In this document: piece after piece, positions 40,551-48,728 of the stretch | Layout of the letters: each line of letters opens with the position of its first letter | Position numbering within the stretch: position 1 is the first letter of the stretch | Notes under the pieces: model-generated | What the model was told of the DNA's origin: nothing | The model's database searches: none | What the model saw: only the letters and a program-made list of their open reading frames with translations | Translations under genes and position numbers: made by a program | DNA from: [Enterobacter] lignolyticus SCF1 | GTDB taxonomy: Bacteria; Pseudomonadota; Gammaproteobacteria; Enterobacterales; Enterobacteriaceae | Assembly: GCF_000164865.1 (NCBI RefSeq) | Contig: NC_014618.1 | Location: 496,001 to 560,000 of the forward strand | Direction: 5' to 3' | Length of the DNA: 64,000 nucleotides

Positions 40551-42494
40551 TTGAGTGACATGGCGAAAAACCTAATACTCTGGCTGGTCATCGCAGTGGT
40601 GCTGATGTCAGTGTTCCAGAGCTTTGGGCCCAGCGAGTCTAATGGCCGTAAGGTGGATTACTCTACCTTCCTGCAGGAAGTCAACCAGGATCAGGTTCGC
40701 GAAGCGCGTATCAACGGACGTGAGATCAACGTTACCAAGAAAGATAGTAACCGTTACACGACTTACATTCCGGTTAACGATCCGAAGCTGCTTGATAACC
40801 TGCTGACCAAGAACGTGAAAGTGGTTGGTGAACCGCCTGAAGAGCCGAGCCTGCTGGCTTCTATCTTCATTTCCTGGTTCCCGATGCTGCTGCTGATTGG
40901 CGTCTGGATCTTCTTCATGCGGCAGATGCAGGGCGGCGGCGGTAAAGGCGCTATGTCGTTCGGCAAGAGCAAGGCGCGCATGCTGACCGAAGACCAGATC
41001 AAAACCACCTTTGCTGATGTTGCGGGCTGCGACGAGGCGAAAGAGGAAGTGGGCGAGCTGGTCGAGTACCTGCGTGAGCCGAGCCGCTTCCAGAAGCTGG
41101 GTGGTAAAATTCCGAAAGGCGTCCTGATGGTCGGCCCTCCGGGTACCGGTAAAACGCTGCTGGCGAAGGCTATCGCCGGCGAAGCGAAGGTCCCGTTCTT
41201 TACGATTTCCGGTTCTGACTTCGTGGAAATGTTCGTGGGTGTCGGCGCCTCCCGTGTGCGCGACATGTTCGAACAGGCCAAGAAGGCGGCGCCGTGCATT
41301 ATCTTCATCGATGAAATCGACGCCGTCGGCCGCCAGCGTGGCGCCGGTCTGGGCGGCGGTCATGATGAACGTGAACAAACGCTGAACCAGATGCTGGTTG
41401 AGATGGACGGTTTTGAAGGCAATGAAGGGATCATCGTTATCGCGGCGACAAACCGCCCTGACGTTCTTGACCCTGCTCTGCTGCGTCCAGGCCGTTTCGA
41501 CCGTCAGGTTGTGGTTGGCCTGCCGGATGTTCGCGGTCGTGAACAGATTCTGAAAGTACACATGCGTCGCGTACCGCTGGCGCCGGATGTTGATGCCGCG
41601 ATTATCGCGCGCGGTACTCCGGGCTTCTCCGGTGCGGATCTCGCCAACCTGGTGAACGAAGCGGCGCTGTTTGCGGCACGCGGCAACAAGCGCGTGGTAT
41701 CGATGGTTGAGTTTGAAAAAGCGAAAGACAAAATCATGATGGGTGCGGAACGTCGCTCCATGGTGATGACGGAAGCGCAGAAAGAATCCACCGCGTACCA
41801 TGAAGCTGGCCACGCGATTATCGGTCGCCTGGTGCCGGAGCACGATCCGGTGCACAAAGTGACGATTATCCCGCGCGGTCGCGCGCTGGGCGTGACCTTC
41901 TTCCTGCCGGAGGGCGATGCTATCAGCGCCAGCCGTCAGAAGCTGGAAAGCCAGATTTCGACTCTGTACGGCGGCCGTCTGGCGGAAGAGATCATCTACG
42001 GCGTAGAGCATGTTTCTACCGGCGCGTCGAACGACATTAAGGTCGCGACCAACCTGGCGCGCAACATGGTGACCCAGTGGGGCTTCTCCGACAAACTCGG
42101 TCCGCTGCTGTACGCGGAAGAGGAAGGCGAAGTATTCCTCGGCCGCAGCGTGGCGAAAGCGAAGCATATGTCCGATGAGACCGCGCGTATCATCGACCAG
42201 GAAGTGAAGGCGCTGATTGAACGTAACTACGGTCGCGCGCGTCAGATCCTCAACGACAACATGGATATCCTGCACGCGATGAAAGATGCGCTCATGAAAT
42301 ATGAGACCATCGACGCGCCGCAGATCGACGACCTGATGGCGCGCCGCGATGTGCGCCCGCCGGCGGGCTGGGAAGATCCTGCTGCGTCCAATAACTCTGA
42401 TAACAACGGTACCCCGCGTGCGCCGCGTCCGGTCGACGAGCCGCGTACGACGAACCCGGGCAATACGATGTCAGAGCATCTGGACGACAAGTAA
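40551..42494 (+). CDS. ftsH: FtsH, membrane-anchored AAA+ zinc metalloprotease
   Basis: This 647-residue essential protease degrades LpxC, sigma-32 and damaged membrane proteins. Two transmembrane helices (about 5-25 and 99-120) flank a periplasmic domain. The AAA domain has GPPGTGKT and IIFIDEID, and the protease has the zinc motif HEAGH. Translation probably starts at the TTG at 40551, because AGAGG lies 8 bases upstream; the ATG at 40560 is too far from it. The first gives 647 residues, the second 644. Confidence 0.97.
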   Translation: MSDMAKNLILWLVIAVVLMSVFQSFGPSESNGRKVDYSTFLQEVNQDQVREARINGREINVTKKDSNRYTTYIPVNDPKLLDNLLTKNVKVVGEPPEEPSLLASIFISWFPMLLLIGVWIFFMRQMQGGGGKGAMSFGKSKARMLTEDQIKTTFADVAGCDEAKEEVGELVEYLREPSRFQKLGGKIPKGVLMVGPPGTGKTLLAKAIAGEAKVPFFTISGSDFVEMFVGVGASRVRDMFEQAKKAAPCIIFIDEIDAVGRQRGAGLGGGHDEREQTLNQMLVEMDGFEGNEGIIVIAATNRPDVLDPALLRPGRFDRQVVVGLPDVRGREQILKVHMRRVPLAPDVDAAIIARGTPGFSGADLANLVNEAALFAARGNKRVVSMVEFEKAKDKIMMGAERRSMVMTEAQKESTAYHEAGHAIIGRLVPEHDPVHKVTIIPRGRALGVTFFLPEGDAISASRQKLESQISTLYGGRLAEEIIYGVEHVSTGASNDIKVATNLARNMVTQWGFSDKLGPLLYAEEEGEVFLGRSVAKAKHMSDETARIIDQEVKALIERNYGRARQILNDNMDILHAMKDALMKYETIDAPQIDDLMARRDVRPPAGWEDPAASNNSDNNGTPRAPRPVDEPRTTNPGNTMSEHLDDK

Positions 42495-42529
42495 GATTTC
42501 CGCCTTTGGATACGCTGTCGTTACCCGTT

Positions 42530-42562
42530 AAAACCCTGGGGCTTGCCCCGGGGTTTTTCTTT
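42530..42562 (+). terminator. Intrinsic terminator of rlmE-ftsH
   Basis: Stem AAACCC-GGGGC/GCCCCGGGGTTT has a short loop and one mismatch, followed by a T-rich stretch. It lies 36 bases after the ftsH stop. Confidence 0.88.
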
Positions 42563-42597
42563 TCTCTTTAACCTTTTATCAGACCAGGGACATTGTC

Positions 42598-43446
42598 ATG
42601 AAACTATTCGCTCAGGACACCACCCTCGATCTCTCGCATCCGCACGTCATGGGGATCCTCAATGTGACTCCCGATTCCTTTTCGGATGGAGGGTCGCACA
42701 ATCAGCTTGTGGACGCCGTTAAGCACGCGAATCTGATGATCAACGCCGGCGCGACGATTATCGATGTCGGCGGGGAGTCCACCCGTCCAGGCGCCGCCGA
42801 TGTGAGCGTGGATGAAGAGCTCTCGCGGGTCATTCCGGTGGTTGAGGCGCTAGCCCAGCGGTTTGAGGTGTGGATTTCGGTCGACACCTCAAAACCGGAG
42901 GTGATCCGCGAGTCCGCGCGGGCTGGCGCGCATATCATTAACGATATTCGCTCCTTAACCGAACCGGGCGCGCTGGAAGCCGCTGCGGAAACCGGGTTAC
43001 CGGTATGCCTGATGCACATGCAAGGGCAACCCAAAACGATGCAGGAAGCGCCGAAGTATGATGATGTCTTTGCGGACGTGAATCGCTTCTTTATTGAGCA
43101 CATCGAGCGCTGTGTGCAGGCGGGAATCTCAAAATCAAAATTGCTGCTCGACCCGGGGTTTGGTTTCGGTAAAAATCTTACTCATAATTATGCGCTTCTC
43201 GCACGGTTGTCGGAGTATCATCACTTCGGCCTGCCGCTGTTGGTTGGCATGTCGCGTAAATCGATGGTGGGCCAGCTGCTGAACGTCGGCCCATCTGAGC
43301 GCCTGAGCGGCAGCCTGGCGTGCGCTGTGATTGCGGCAATGCAGGGCGCGCAGATTATCCGCGTCCATGACGTCAAAGAAACTGTAGAAGCGCTGCGCGT
43401 GGTGGAAGCCACACTCTCCGGGAGGGAACACAAGTACTATGAGTAA
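42598..43446 (+). CDS. folP: FolP, dihydropteroate synthase
   Basis: This 282-residue TIM-barrel enzyme joins 4-aminobenzoate to pterin diphosphate in folate synthesis and is the sulfonamide target. The NVTPDSFSDGG loop and GGESTRPGA segment form the active site. Length equals E. coli. It overlaps glmM by 8 bases. Confidence 0.97.
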   Translation: MKLFAQDTTLDLSHPHVMGILNVTPDSFSDGGSHNQLVDAVKHANLMINAGATIIDVGGESTRPGAADVSVDEELSRVIPVVEALAQRFEVWISVDTSKPEVIRESARAGAHIINDIRSLTEPGALEAAAETGLPVCLMHMQGQPKTMQEAPKYDDVFADVNRFFIEHIERCVQAGISKSKLLLDPGFGFGKNLTHNYALLARLSEYHHFGLPLLVGMSRKSMVGQLLNVGPSERLSGSLACAVIAAMQGAQIIRVHDVKETVEALRVVEATLSGREHKYYE

Positions 43447-44776
43447 CCGTAAATATTTTGGCACCGATGGGATCCGCGGCCGCGTTGGCGATGCCCCCAT
43501 TACCCCTGACTTCGTTCTTAAACTGGGCTGGGCCGCCGGAAAGGTTCTGGCTCGTCACGGTTCTCGTAAGGTCATTATCGGTAAGGATACGCGTATTTCC
43601 GGCTACATGCTGGAATCCGCGCTCGAGGCTGGCCTCGCGGCGGCAGGCCTGTCCGCGTCCTTTACCGGCCCGATGCCAACGCCGGCCGTTGCCTACCTGA
43701 CGCGCGCCTTCCGCGCGGAAGCCGGGATTGTTATCTCCGCCTCGCACAATCCGTTTTACGATAACGGCATTAAGTTTTTCTCAACCGAAGGCACCAAGCT
43801 TCCGGACGATATCGAGAAAGCGATTGAGGATGAGCTGGAAAAAGAGATCAGCTGCGTCGATTCTGCCGAGCTAGGCAAAGCCAACCGTATCGTTGACGCC
43901 GCGGGGCGCTATATCGAATTCTGTAAAGGGACCTTCCCCAACGAACTGGACCTCAGCGATCTGAAAATTGTGCTGGACTGCGCGAATGGCGCCACCTACC
44001 ACATTGCGCCGAATGTGTTCCGCGAGCTGGGCGCGAAAGTTATCACCATTGGCTGTGAGCCAAACGGCGTTAACATCAACGAAGAGGTCGGGGCAACGGA
44101 CGTACGGGCCCTGCAGGCGCGCGTGCTGGCTGAAAAGGCCCATCTGGGTATCGCCTATGACGGCGACGGCGACCGCGTCATTATGGTCGACCACGAAGGC
44201 AACAAAGTCGATGGTGACCAGATCCTCTACATTATTGCCCGGGAATCGCTGCGCCAGGGACAATTGCGCGGCGGCGCGGTGGGTACCCTGATGAGCAACA
44301 TGGGGCTTGAGCTGGCGCTGAAGCAGCTGGGCATCCCGTTTGCCCGCGCGAAGGTGGGCGACCGCTACGTGCTGGAAAAACTGCAGGAAAAAGGCTGGCG
44401 CATCGGCGCGGAAAACTCCGGCCACGTGATTTTGCTGGATCAAACCACTACGGGCGACGGCATTGTCGCGAGCCTGCAGGTGGTCGCCGCGATGGCCCGC
44501 AATCATATGAGCCTGCACGACCTGTGCAGCGGCATGAAAATGTTCCCGCAGGTGTTAGTGAACGTTCGCTATCAGAACAGCGCAGACAACCCGTTGGAGC
44601 ATGAGAGCGTGAAAATCGTTACGGCGGAAGTGGAAGCCGCGCTGGGTAACCGCGGGCGCGTGCTGCTGCGTAAATCGGGCACTGAGCCGCTGATCCGCGT
44701 CATGGTGGAAGGCGAGCACGAAGAGCAGGTCAACGCCTTCGCGCATCGCATCGCCGATGCGGTGAAAGCCGTCTGA
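43439..44776 (+). CDS. glmM: GlmM, phosphoglucosamine mutase
   Basis: This 445-residue enzyme converts glucosamine-6-phosphate to glucosamine-1-phosphate for UDP-GlcNAc, feeding MurA and LPS. The phosphorylated residue is Ser102 (ISASHNPF), and DGDGDR binds the metal. It starts inside the end of folP. rapZ, which controls the preceding enzyme GlmS through GlmZ, is in the same window. Confidence 0.97.
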   Translation: MSNRKYFGTDGIRGRVGDAPITPDFVLKLGWAAGKVLARHGSRKVIIGKDTRISGYMLESALEAGLAAAGLSASFTGPMPTPAVAYLTRAFRAEAGIVISASHNPFYDNGIKFFSTEGTKLPDDIEKAIEDELEKEISCVDSAELGKANRIVDAAGRYIEFCKGTFPNELDLSDLKIVLDCANGATYHIAPNVFRELGAKVITIGCEPNGVNINEEVGATDVRALQARVLAEKAHLGIAYDGDGDRVIMVDHEGNKVDGDQILYIIARESLRQGQLRGGAVGTLMSNMGLELALKQLGIPFARAKVGDRYVLEKLQEKGWRIGAENSGHVILLDQTTTGDGIVASLQVVAAMARNHMSLHDLCSGMKMFPQVLVNVRYQNSADNPLEHESVKIVTAEVEAALGNRGRVLLRKSGTEPLIRVMVEGEHEEQVNAFAHRIADAVKAV

Positions 44777-44796
44777 TATCGCGCGTGAAGTGTCTG

Positions 44797-44823
44797 AAAA
44801 GGCGACAATAGTCGCCTTTTTAT
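44797..44823 (+). terminator. Intrinsic terminator of folP-glmM
   Basis: A perfect 10-bp stem AAAAGGCGAC/GTCGCCTTTT has an AATA loop and one extra T. It lies 20 bases after the glmM stop. Confidence 0.9.
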
Positions 44824-45005
44824 TAGGCATAAATGACTTCTTTGCTGTTTTTTTCCGCAGTTGATACAATAGCGCGAAATTGCCCTTGCGAAGCCCATTC
44901 GCTTTGGTTAGTATTCACACCCGCTTCAGTGGGAAACGTTGAAACCTCCCGCTTTATTGGTTGAAGCAATTGGTATGCAGTAATGCTGCAAGGAACAGGT
45001 TGATT

Positions 45006-45335
45006 ATGTACGAAGCTCTTCTTGTCGTTTTCCTTATTGTTGCGATTGGCCTCGTAGGTCTGATTATGCTGCAGCAGGGTAAAGGCGCTGATATGGGAGC
45101 CTCCTTCGGAGCAGGCGCATCCGCTACGCTGTTTGGTTCAAGTGGTTCTGGTAACTTCATGACCCGTATGACCGCGATTCTGGCGACGCTGTTCTTCATC
45201 ATCAGTCTGGCATTGGGCAACATCAATACCAACAAGACCAATAAAGGAAGCGAGTGGGAAAATCTGACTGCGCCGAAATCGGAGCAGACTCAGCCAGCAG
45301 CGCCGGCGCAGCCGAGCAGCGATATCCCGCACTAA
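45006..45335 (+). CDS. secG: SecG, SecYEG translocon subunit
   Basis: This 109-residue inner-membrane protein assists SecA-driven protein export. Two transmembrane helices (about 3-22 and 54-74) with a glycine-rich link between them and a soluble, Pro/Ala/Gln-rich tail are seen. The ATG at 45006 gives MYEALLVVFL, the family start. It is 15 bases upstream of tRNA-Leu and likely shares its transcript. Confidence 0.96.
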   Translation: MYEALLVVFLIVAIGLVGLIMLQQGKGADMGASFGAGASATLFGSSGSGNFMTRMTAILATLFFIISLALGNINTNKTNKGSEWENLTAPKSEQTQPAAPAQPSSDIPH

Positions 45336-45350
45336 AAGCAGTAACTCTGT

Positions 45351-45437
45351 GCCGAGGTGGTGGAATTGGTAGACACGCTACCTTGAGGTGGTAGTGCCCG
45401 ATTGGGCTTACGGGTTCAAGTCCCGTCCTCGGTACCA
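45351..45437 (+). tRNA. leuU: tRNA-Leu (anticodon GAG)
   Basis: This 87-base class II tRNA has a long variable arm, anticodon GAG in the loop CTTGAGG, T-arm ACGGGTTCAAGTCCCGT and encoded CCA end. It lies in the secG-leuU order known from E. coli. Its 3' end is the intact copy of a 19-base repeat (45420-45438) found again before metY. Confidence 0.97.
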
Positions 45438-45438
45438 A
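45420..45438 (+). repeat. attL-like copy: 3' end of leuU
   Basis: The sequence GTCCCGTCCTCGGTACCAA covers the T-stem 3' strand, the acceptor 3' strand, CCA and one further base. An exact second copy in the same orientation lies at 50333-50351. Repeats of a tRNA 3' end on both sides of a block are the usual mark of site-specific integration. Confidence 0.75.
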
Positions 45439-45446
45439 TATTTAAG

Positions 45447-45473
45447 AAAAAGACGTCGAAAGACGTCTTTTTT
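45447..45473 (+). terminator. Intrinsic terminator after leuU
   Basis: Stem AGACGTC/GACGTCT with a GAAA tetraloop, flanked by A- and T-runs. It ends the secG-leuU transcript 10 bases after the CCA end and lies inside the putative inserted block. Confidence 0.9.
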
Positions 45474-45581
45474 GCATTCTCCCGCCGTTTATTAATAAAC
45501 AAACTTTCACTGGTCGGAATCCCTGCAAAATCGATAAAGTCTGTGTCTATTTTTACGTCACTGATGCAGGTAAACGACGTC

Positions 45582-45992
45582 GTGAATATTTACAGAACCT
45601 TTATTATTGCCGGTGCCTTCGCCATCGCAGGATGTAGCAGTTCGTCATCCTCTTCTTTAAATACCGTCAATGAAATAAACGGTACCGCCATTCCGGTTAT
45701 TCATGCGAATAACCGCGCAGCGGCGAGCACAGAGCAGGCGTCCGTCACCTCATTTTACCAGGAAAACTCCCTGCAGATTTCTAAGCTCAGCCATTCGCTT
45801 AAAAGTGAATGGCTGCAGGACGTGAAGCCAGCGGAAGTGTTCGACCAGAGCAGCAATGTCAGCCACGTCTATGCGGCATTATCGAAGCTTGAGGAAATGT
45901 CGGAGATGAACGAGATATACCGTAAAGATAATAATATCGAGGGGTTAAAGGCAATTAATCTGGCGCTGAAGCCGTGGAAGGTTAATGCCTGA
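45582..45992 (+). CDS. Small outer-membrane lipoprotein of unknown function
   Basis: I do not recognise this 136-residue protein. With a GTG start at 45582 (AGG about 12 bases upstream) it begins MNIYRTFIIAGAFAIAGC, a complete lipoprotein signal with lipobox IAGC and Cys18. Ser at position +2 predicts sorting to the outer membrane. A run of seven serines follows, then a polar, mostly helical-looking domain with no other Cys. A longer in-frame reading from 45402 begins inside leuU and is rejected; an ATG at 45564 lacks a Shine-Dalgarno. It converges with the YfaZ-type gene. Confidence 0.75.
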   Translation: MNIYRTFIIAGAFAIAGCSSSSSSSLNTVNEINGTAIPVIHANNRAAASTEQASVTSFYQENSLQISKLSHSLKSEWLQDVKPAEVFDQSSNVSHVYAALSKLEEMSEMNEIYRKDNNIEGLKAINLALKPWKVNA

Positions 45993-46019
45993 AAAACGGT
46001 TGCCGGGTTCCGGCAACCG
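45991..46019 (-). terminator. Terminator of the YfaZ-type gene
   Basis: A perfect 10-bp stem CGGTTGCCGG/CCGGCAACCG has a GTT loop. On the minus strand it is followed by five T residues. It separates the gene from the convergent lipoprotein gene. Confidence 0.88.
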
Positions 46020-46029
46020 CATATCGCGA

Positions 46030-46581
46030 TTAGAACTTAAAGTTGAAACCCGCGTAAGGGCCATCGGCCAGCGTGTTGTCTTTATTCCCATCTTTACCCG
46101 CCATCTCAATATAGCGATAGCCAGCATCAATACTCATTGATTTGGTAAGGTTAAAACGTACGCTGGCGTTCGCTTCAACATAGTCTTCGACACCGCTTGA
46201 GAGTGAGTCCGGCGAATAGTAGTACTCTCCCATCAGCGTAATGAAATCGCCTAACGGCAGCTGCGCGCCGCCGCCGACGGCGACGGCATAGCCTTCGTCG
46301 CCATTATTAGGGTTCAGGTACACGCCGCGTCCGCCGAGGGTCAGGATCACCGAGCCAAGCGGGAAGTTGTATCCCATGCCCAGACCGGCAATATCGCCAT
46401 CGTTATCGCTGTGCGCCCAGTTACCGTTGAAGGTGAACCCCGGTTCGCTGCCGCCAAACGTCGCGGATAGGTTGGTGTAGTTTTCGCCAGCATCGCCATG
46501 AAGATTGACGGAGGCGCTGGCGGCCCCGCTAACAGTGAGCGCCGCTATCAGCAACGCAGCTTTCGTTTTGAGCGTGTTCAT
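46030..46581 (-). CDS. YfaZ-family outer-membrane beta-barrel protein
   Basis: This 183-residue protein resembles E. coli YfaZ in its central and C-terminal parts, for example GLGMGYNFPLGS, GEYYYSPDSLSSG and ADGPYAGFNF. It has a signal peptide of about 22 residues ending ASA and a C-terminal Phe, the recognition feature of BAM-inserted barrels. The function of YfaZ is unknown. Since yfaZ normally lies elsewhere in enterobacterial chromosomes, this is probably a paralogue rather than yfaZ itself. A TAGGGA Shine-Dalgarno supports the start. Confidence 0.85.
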   Translation of the reverse strand: MNTLKTKAALLIAALTVSGAASASVNLHGDAGENYTNLSATFGGSEPGFTFNGNWAHSDNDGDIAGLGMGYNFPLGSVILTLGGRGVYLNPNNGDEGYAVAVGGGAQLPLGDFITLMGEYYYSPDSLSSGVEDYVEANASVRFNLTKSMSIDAGYRYIEMAGKDGNKDNTLADGPYAGFNFKF

Positions 46582-46597
46582 TGTATGTCCCTACAGG

Positions 46598-46626
46598 TAA
46601 AAAAAGCCCGATACTGACGATCGGGC
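46598..46626 (-). terminator. Terminator of the OmpA-type gene
   Basis: Stem GCCCGAT/ATCGGGC with a 7-base loop, followed by a run of seven T residues on the minus strand. It lies between the OmpA-type gene and the YfaZ-type gene, so the second probably has its own promoter or depends on read-through. Confidence 0.85.
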
Positions 46627-46659
46627 AAATAAGACAAGGTGTGCTGGTACGTGCGCAGA

Positions 46660-47703
46660 TTACTGACCGGAGATCTGCACCACTACGCGACGATCCGGAG
46701 AGAGGCAGTTTTTCAGCGCGCTGCCGGTCATGTTGTCGCAGGTGTTGCCGGTGACAGAGTCTGTCGCACCGCGGCCTTCCGTGCGGATGTTTTCCGCAGA
46801 CATGCCGAGACCGATCAGCTGCTCAGCAACGGCCTGAGCGCGACGTGCGGACAGCGCCTGGTTGTAGGATGCGCTACCGGTGCGGTCGCTGTAGCCAATG
46901 ACGAGGGTGGTATTGCCGGTTGCAGACTGCAGATCCGGAGAATGGTACAGCTGGTTGATAGCCGCTTTACCTTCGTTTGTCAGCGTTGCGGAGTCGTAGC
47001 CGAACATCACGTCTGATTTCAGATTGAATGTCTTCGGCGCTTCAGCTACCGGCGCAGGCGCTGGCGCAGGGGCGGCAACGGGCTCTGGCGTATTTTGACC
47101 AAAGCGGTAAACGATACCCGCCGTGACAGAGCTTGCGTCTGCGGTCATACCGATCTGGTTTTCATTACCCACATTGCTGACCCACTGGTATTCGAGGCGG
47201 CCCGCCAGGCTTGGCGTGAACGCATACTCGGTACCGACCGCCAGCAGAGGGCGTACGCCGGTGTCGAAGGTGCTGTGGCCAGCCGCTTCGGTTTCCGCGC
47301 GATAACCCATGGCGCCTGCGCGGCCGTAGAGATCCCAGCTATCGGAAAGGCCATAGCTGGCTTTCAGAGAGAGCTGCAGGCCCTGGCTTTTCATTTTGCC
47401 GCCAGCCGCGCCGTTGTTGCCGTTGAACTGCATGTTGCCGAGGTAGTCGTAGCCCCCTTCAACCGCCAGCCAGTTGTTAATCTGATAGCCGCCGAAGATG
47501 CCGCCGCCAACGTTGTCGCTGTTGGTATCGAAATCCGTCGCCTGACGCATGTTGTCATTGAAATCATTATTTGCACTGGTGTCAGAATAATGGGACCAGC
47601 CAAATTTTGCACCGCCGTACCAGGTACCAGCATCAGCGGCAGCAAATGCCGTAGACATTGTGCAAGCATTTAAAATCGTCAGAGCGACAAGTGTTTTTTT
47701 CAT
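46660..47703 (-). CDS. OmpA-type porin, second copy distinct from the core ompA
   Basis: This 347-residue protein has the whole OmpA plan: signal peptide (about 1-22), eight-stranded barrel (about 23-202), Pro-Ala linker (205-223) and periplasmic peptidoglycan-binding domain (225-347). The diaminopimelate-binding pair is Asp273 (YSDRTG) and Arg288 (NQALSARRA), and the C-terminal cysteine pair is Cys322 and Cys333. The core ompA lies next to sulA in enterobacteria, far from this locus, so this is a paralogue. The barrel is the more divergent part. Upstream lies a regulator gene on the same strand. Confidence 0.88.
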   Translation of the reverse strand: MKKTLVALTILNACTMSTAFAAADAGTWYGGAKFGWSHYSDTSANNDFNDNMRQATDFDTNSDNVGGGIFGGYQINNWLAVEGGYDYLGNMQFNGNNGAAGGKMKSQGLQLSLKASYGLSDSWDLYGRAGAMGYRAETEAAGHSTFDTGVRPLLAVGTEYAFTPSLAGRLEYQWVSNVGNENQIGMTADASSVTAGIVYRFGQNTPEPVAAPAPAPAPVAEAPKTFNLKSDVMFGYDSATLTNEGKAAINQLYHSPDLQSATGNTTLVIGYSDRTGSASYNQALSARRAQAVAEQLIGLGMSAENIRTEGRGATDSVTGNTCDNMTGSALKNCLSPDRRVVVQISGQ

Positions 47704-47906
47704 TTTCTAGCCTTGATTCTGTTATAACGTAGTTGGAGCTACGTGGAATGGTCTTATAGCGCAAGCGGCTAAGATATAGATGTTTTTTAAATCAGTTAAT
47801 GATTAGTTTGTTTATTTTTAAATTGTTTTTAACTGTTTCAAAATATATTTATAACAGAAGGGAGACCGCCACCGCTTGAGATATTCATGCGGCGGTGGAA
47901 GAAATG
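47704..47906. promoter_or_regulatory. AT-rich promoter region of the OmpA-type gene with a long inverted repeat
   Basis: This 203-base gap lies upstream of the OmpA-type gene and downstream of the regulator gene. TTCTGTTATAA (47717-47727) and its exact complement TTATAACAGAA (47849-47859) bracket an AT-rich core. An ACGTAG/CTACGT hairpin (47729-47746) lies near the start codon. CCACCGC/GCGGTGG (about 47869-47899) may end the regulator transcript. Confidence 0.5.
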
Positions 47907-48536
47907 TCAGAATTTTTCAGGCAGGGTAGTAATGCTTTGCAAATATCCGCCGCGGATGAATTGAATATATTTCCCTTTCTTAAGTGCGGATAATACGTTT
48001 AACACGCTGCTGCGTGATAAGTGCGTCCGATCCTGAATATAATCCAGCATTGAGGTACGCATGCGGGTTTCTTCCGGCAGCAGGATCATCTCCAGCAGGT
48101 GGTTGCGAATAACCGAATAGGTACGCTGCTGAAGGACCAGCGTGTCGCGGTAGCCCATATAGGCCGTGTGGTATGCCAGAAGGGCGGTCACATCCTGCCA
48201 GAGGTTCTTTTCGGTAAAGATGCGCATGGCGACATCGCCGTCAATTCGCAGGACGGTAGACTCAATCTCCGCGCGCAGAGCATGCCCCCGCATGGGTTGC
48301 AGCATCTCCGCTACGCCGAAAAGATGCGGCTCGTAAACGGTGACCATTACCAGTCCATCCGACGCCCGTAAAATAGAGATCTCACCTTCTTTAAACAGGT
48401 AAAGCTGAGGTCCGCTTTTGTGATCCCAGGACAGTTTTTTCCTGGCCACGGCCTTGAGTGGGGTGGCATACGGCTCCAGCTCGGCAATCAATCGATCAAT
48501 TGAAGGCTGCGGTCGTACAGGCTGCGAAATATGCAT
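47907..48536 (-). CDS. CRP-fold transcription regulator of the YaiV/IprA type
   Basis: This 209-residue protein has an N-terminal cyclic-nucleotide-binding-like barrel (about 30-120) and a C-terminal winged helix. The C-terminal 60 residues, for example YIQDRTHLSRSSVLNVLSALKKG, resemble E. coli YaiV/IprA, a regulator linked to peroxide resistance. The barrel lacks an evident cAMP-binding cassette (no RTA-like motif seen). Start at 48536 is chosen because AGGA lies 5 bases upstream; the ATG at 48548 has no near Shine-Dalgarno. Its position upstream of the OmpA-type gene suggests local control, which is inference. Confidence 0.8.
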   Translation of the reverse strand: MHISQPVRPQPSIDRLIAELEPYATPLKAVARKKLSWDHKSGPQLYLFKEGEISILRASDGLVMVTVYEPHLFGVAEMLQPMRGHALRAEIESTVLRIDGDVAMRIFTEKNLWQDVTALLAYHTAYMGYRDTLVLQQRTYSVIRNHLLEMILLPEETRMRTSMLDYIQDRTHLSRSSVLNVLSALKKGKYIQFIRGGYLQSITTLPEKF

Positions 48537-48682
48537 AGAATTCCTCATAAGAAAAATGATGAAATCTTCCGTCGGAAATTACAGACGAGCATGTTAATGC
48601 ACAATGGAAGGCGAAAAGGCGAGATTGCCTCAAACCCGGCTATTTTAATGGATGGTTTGAGGTTGGCAAATTTTTTTGTTTA

Positions 48683-48719
48683 TAAAAACACACTGATTGG
48701 AATATTCCAATCAGTGTGT
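48683..48719 (-). terminator. Terminator of argG, perfect 32-base palindrome
   Basis: ACACACTGATTGGAAT and its exact complement form a stem of about 14 bp with a small ATAT loop, followed by five T residues on the minus strand. It lies 9 bases after the argG stop. Confidence 0.92.
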
Positions 48720-48728
48720 CTGAATGTG

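Noticed and set aside
45402..45581. N-terminal extension of the small lipoprotein, starting inside leuU
   Set aside because: It would run through the tRNA 3' end and its terminator hairpin, and would bury a perfect lipoprotein signal 60 residues inside the protein.
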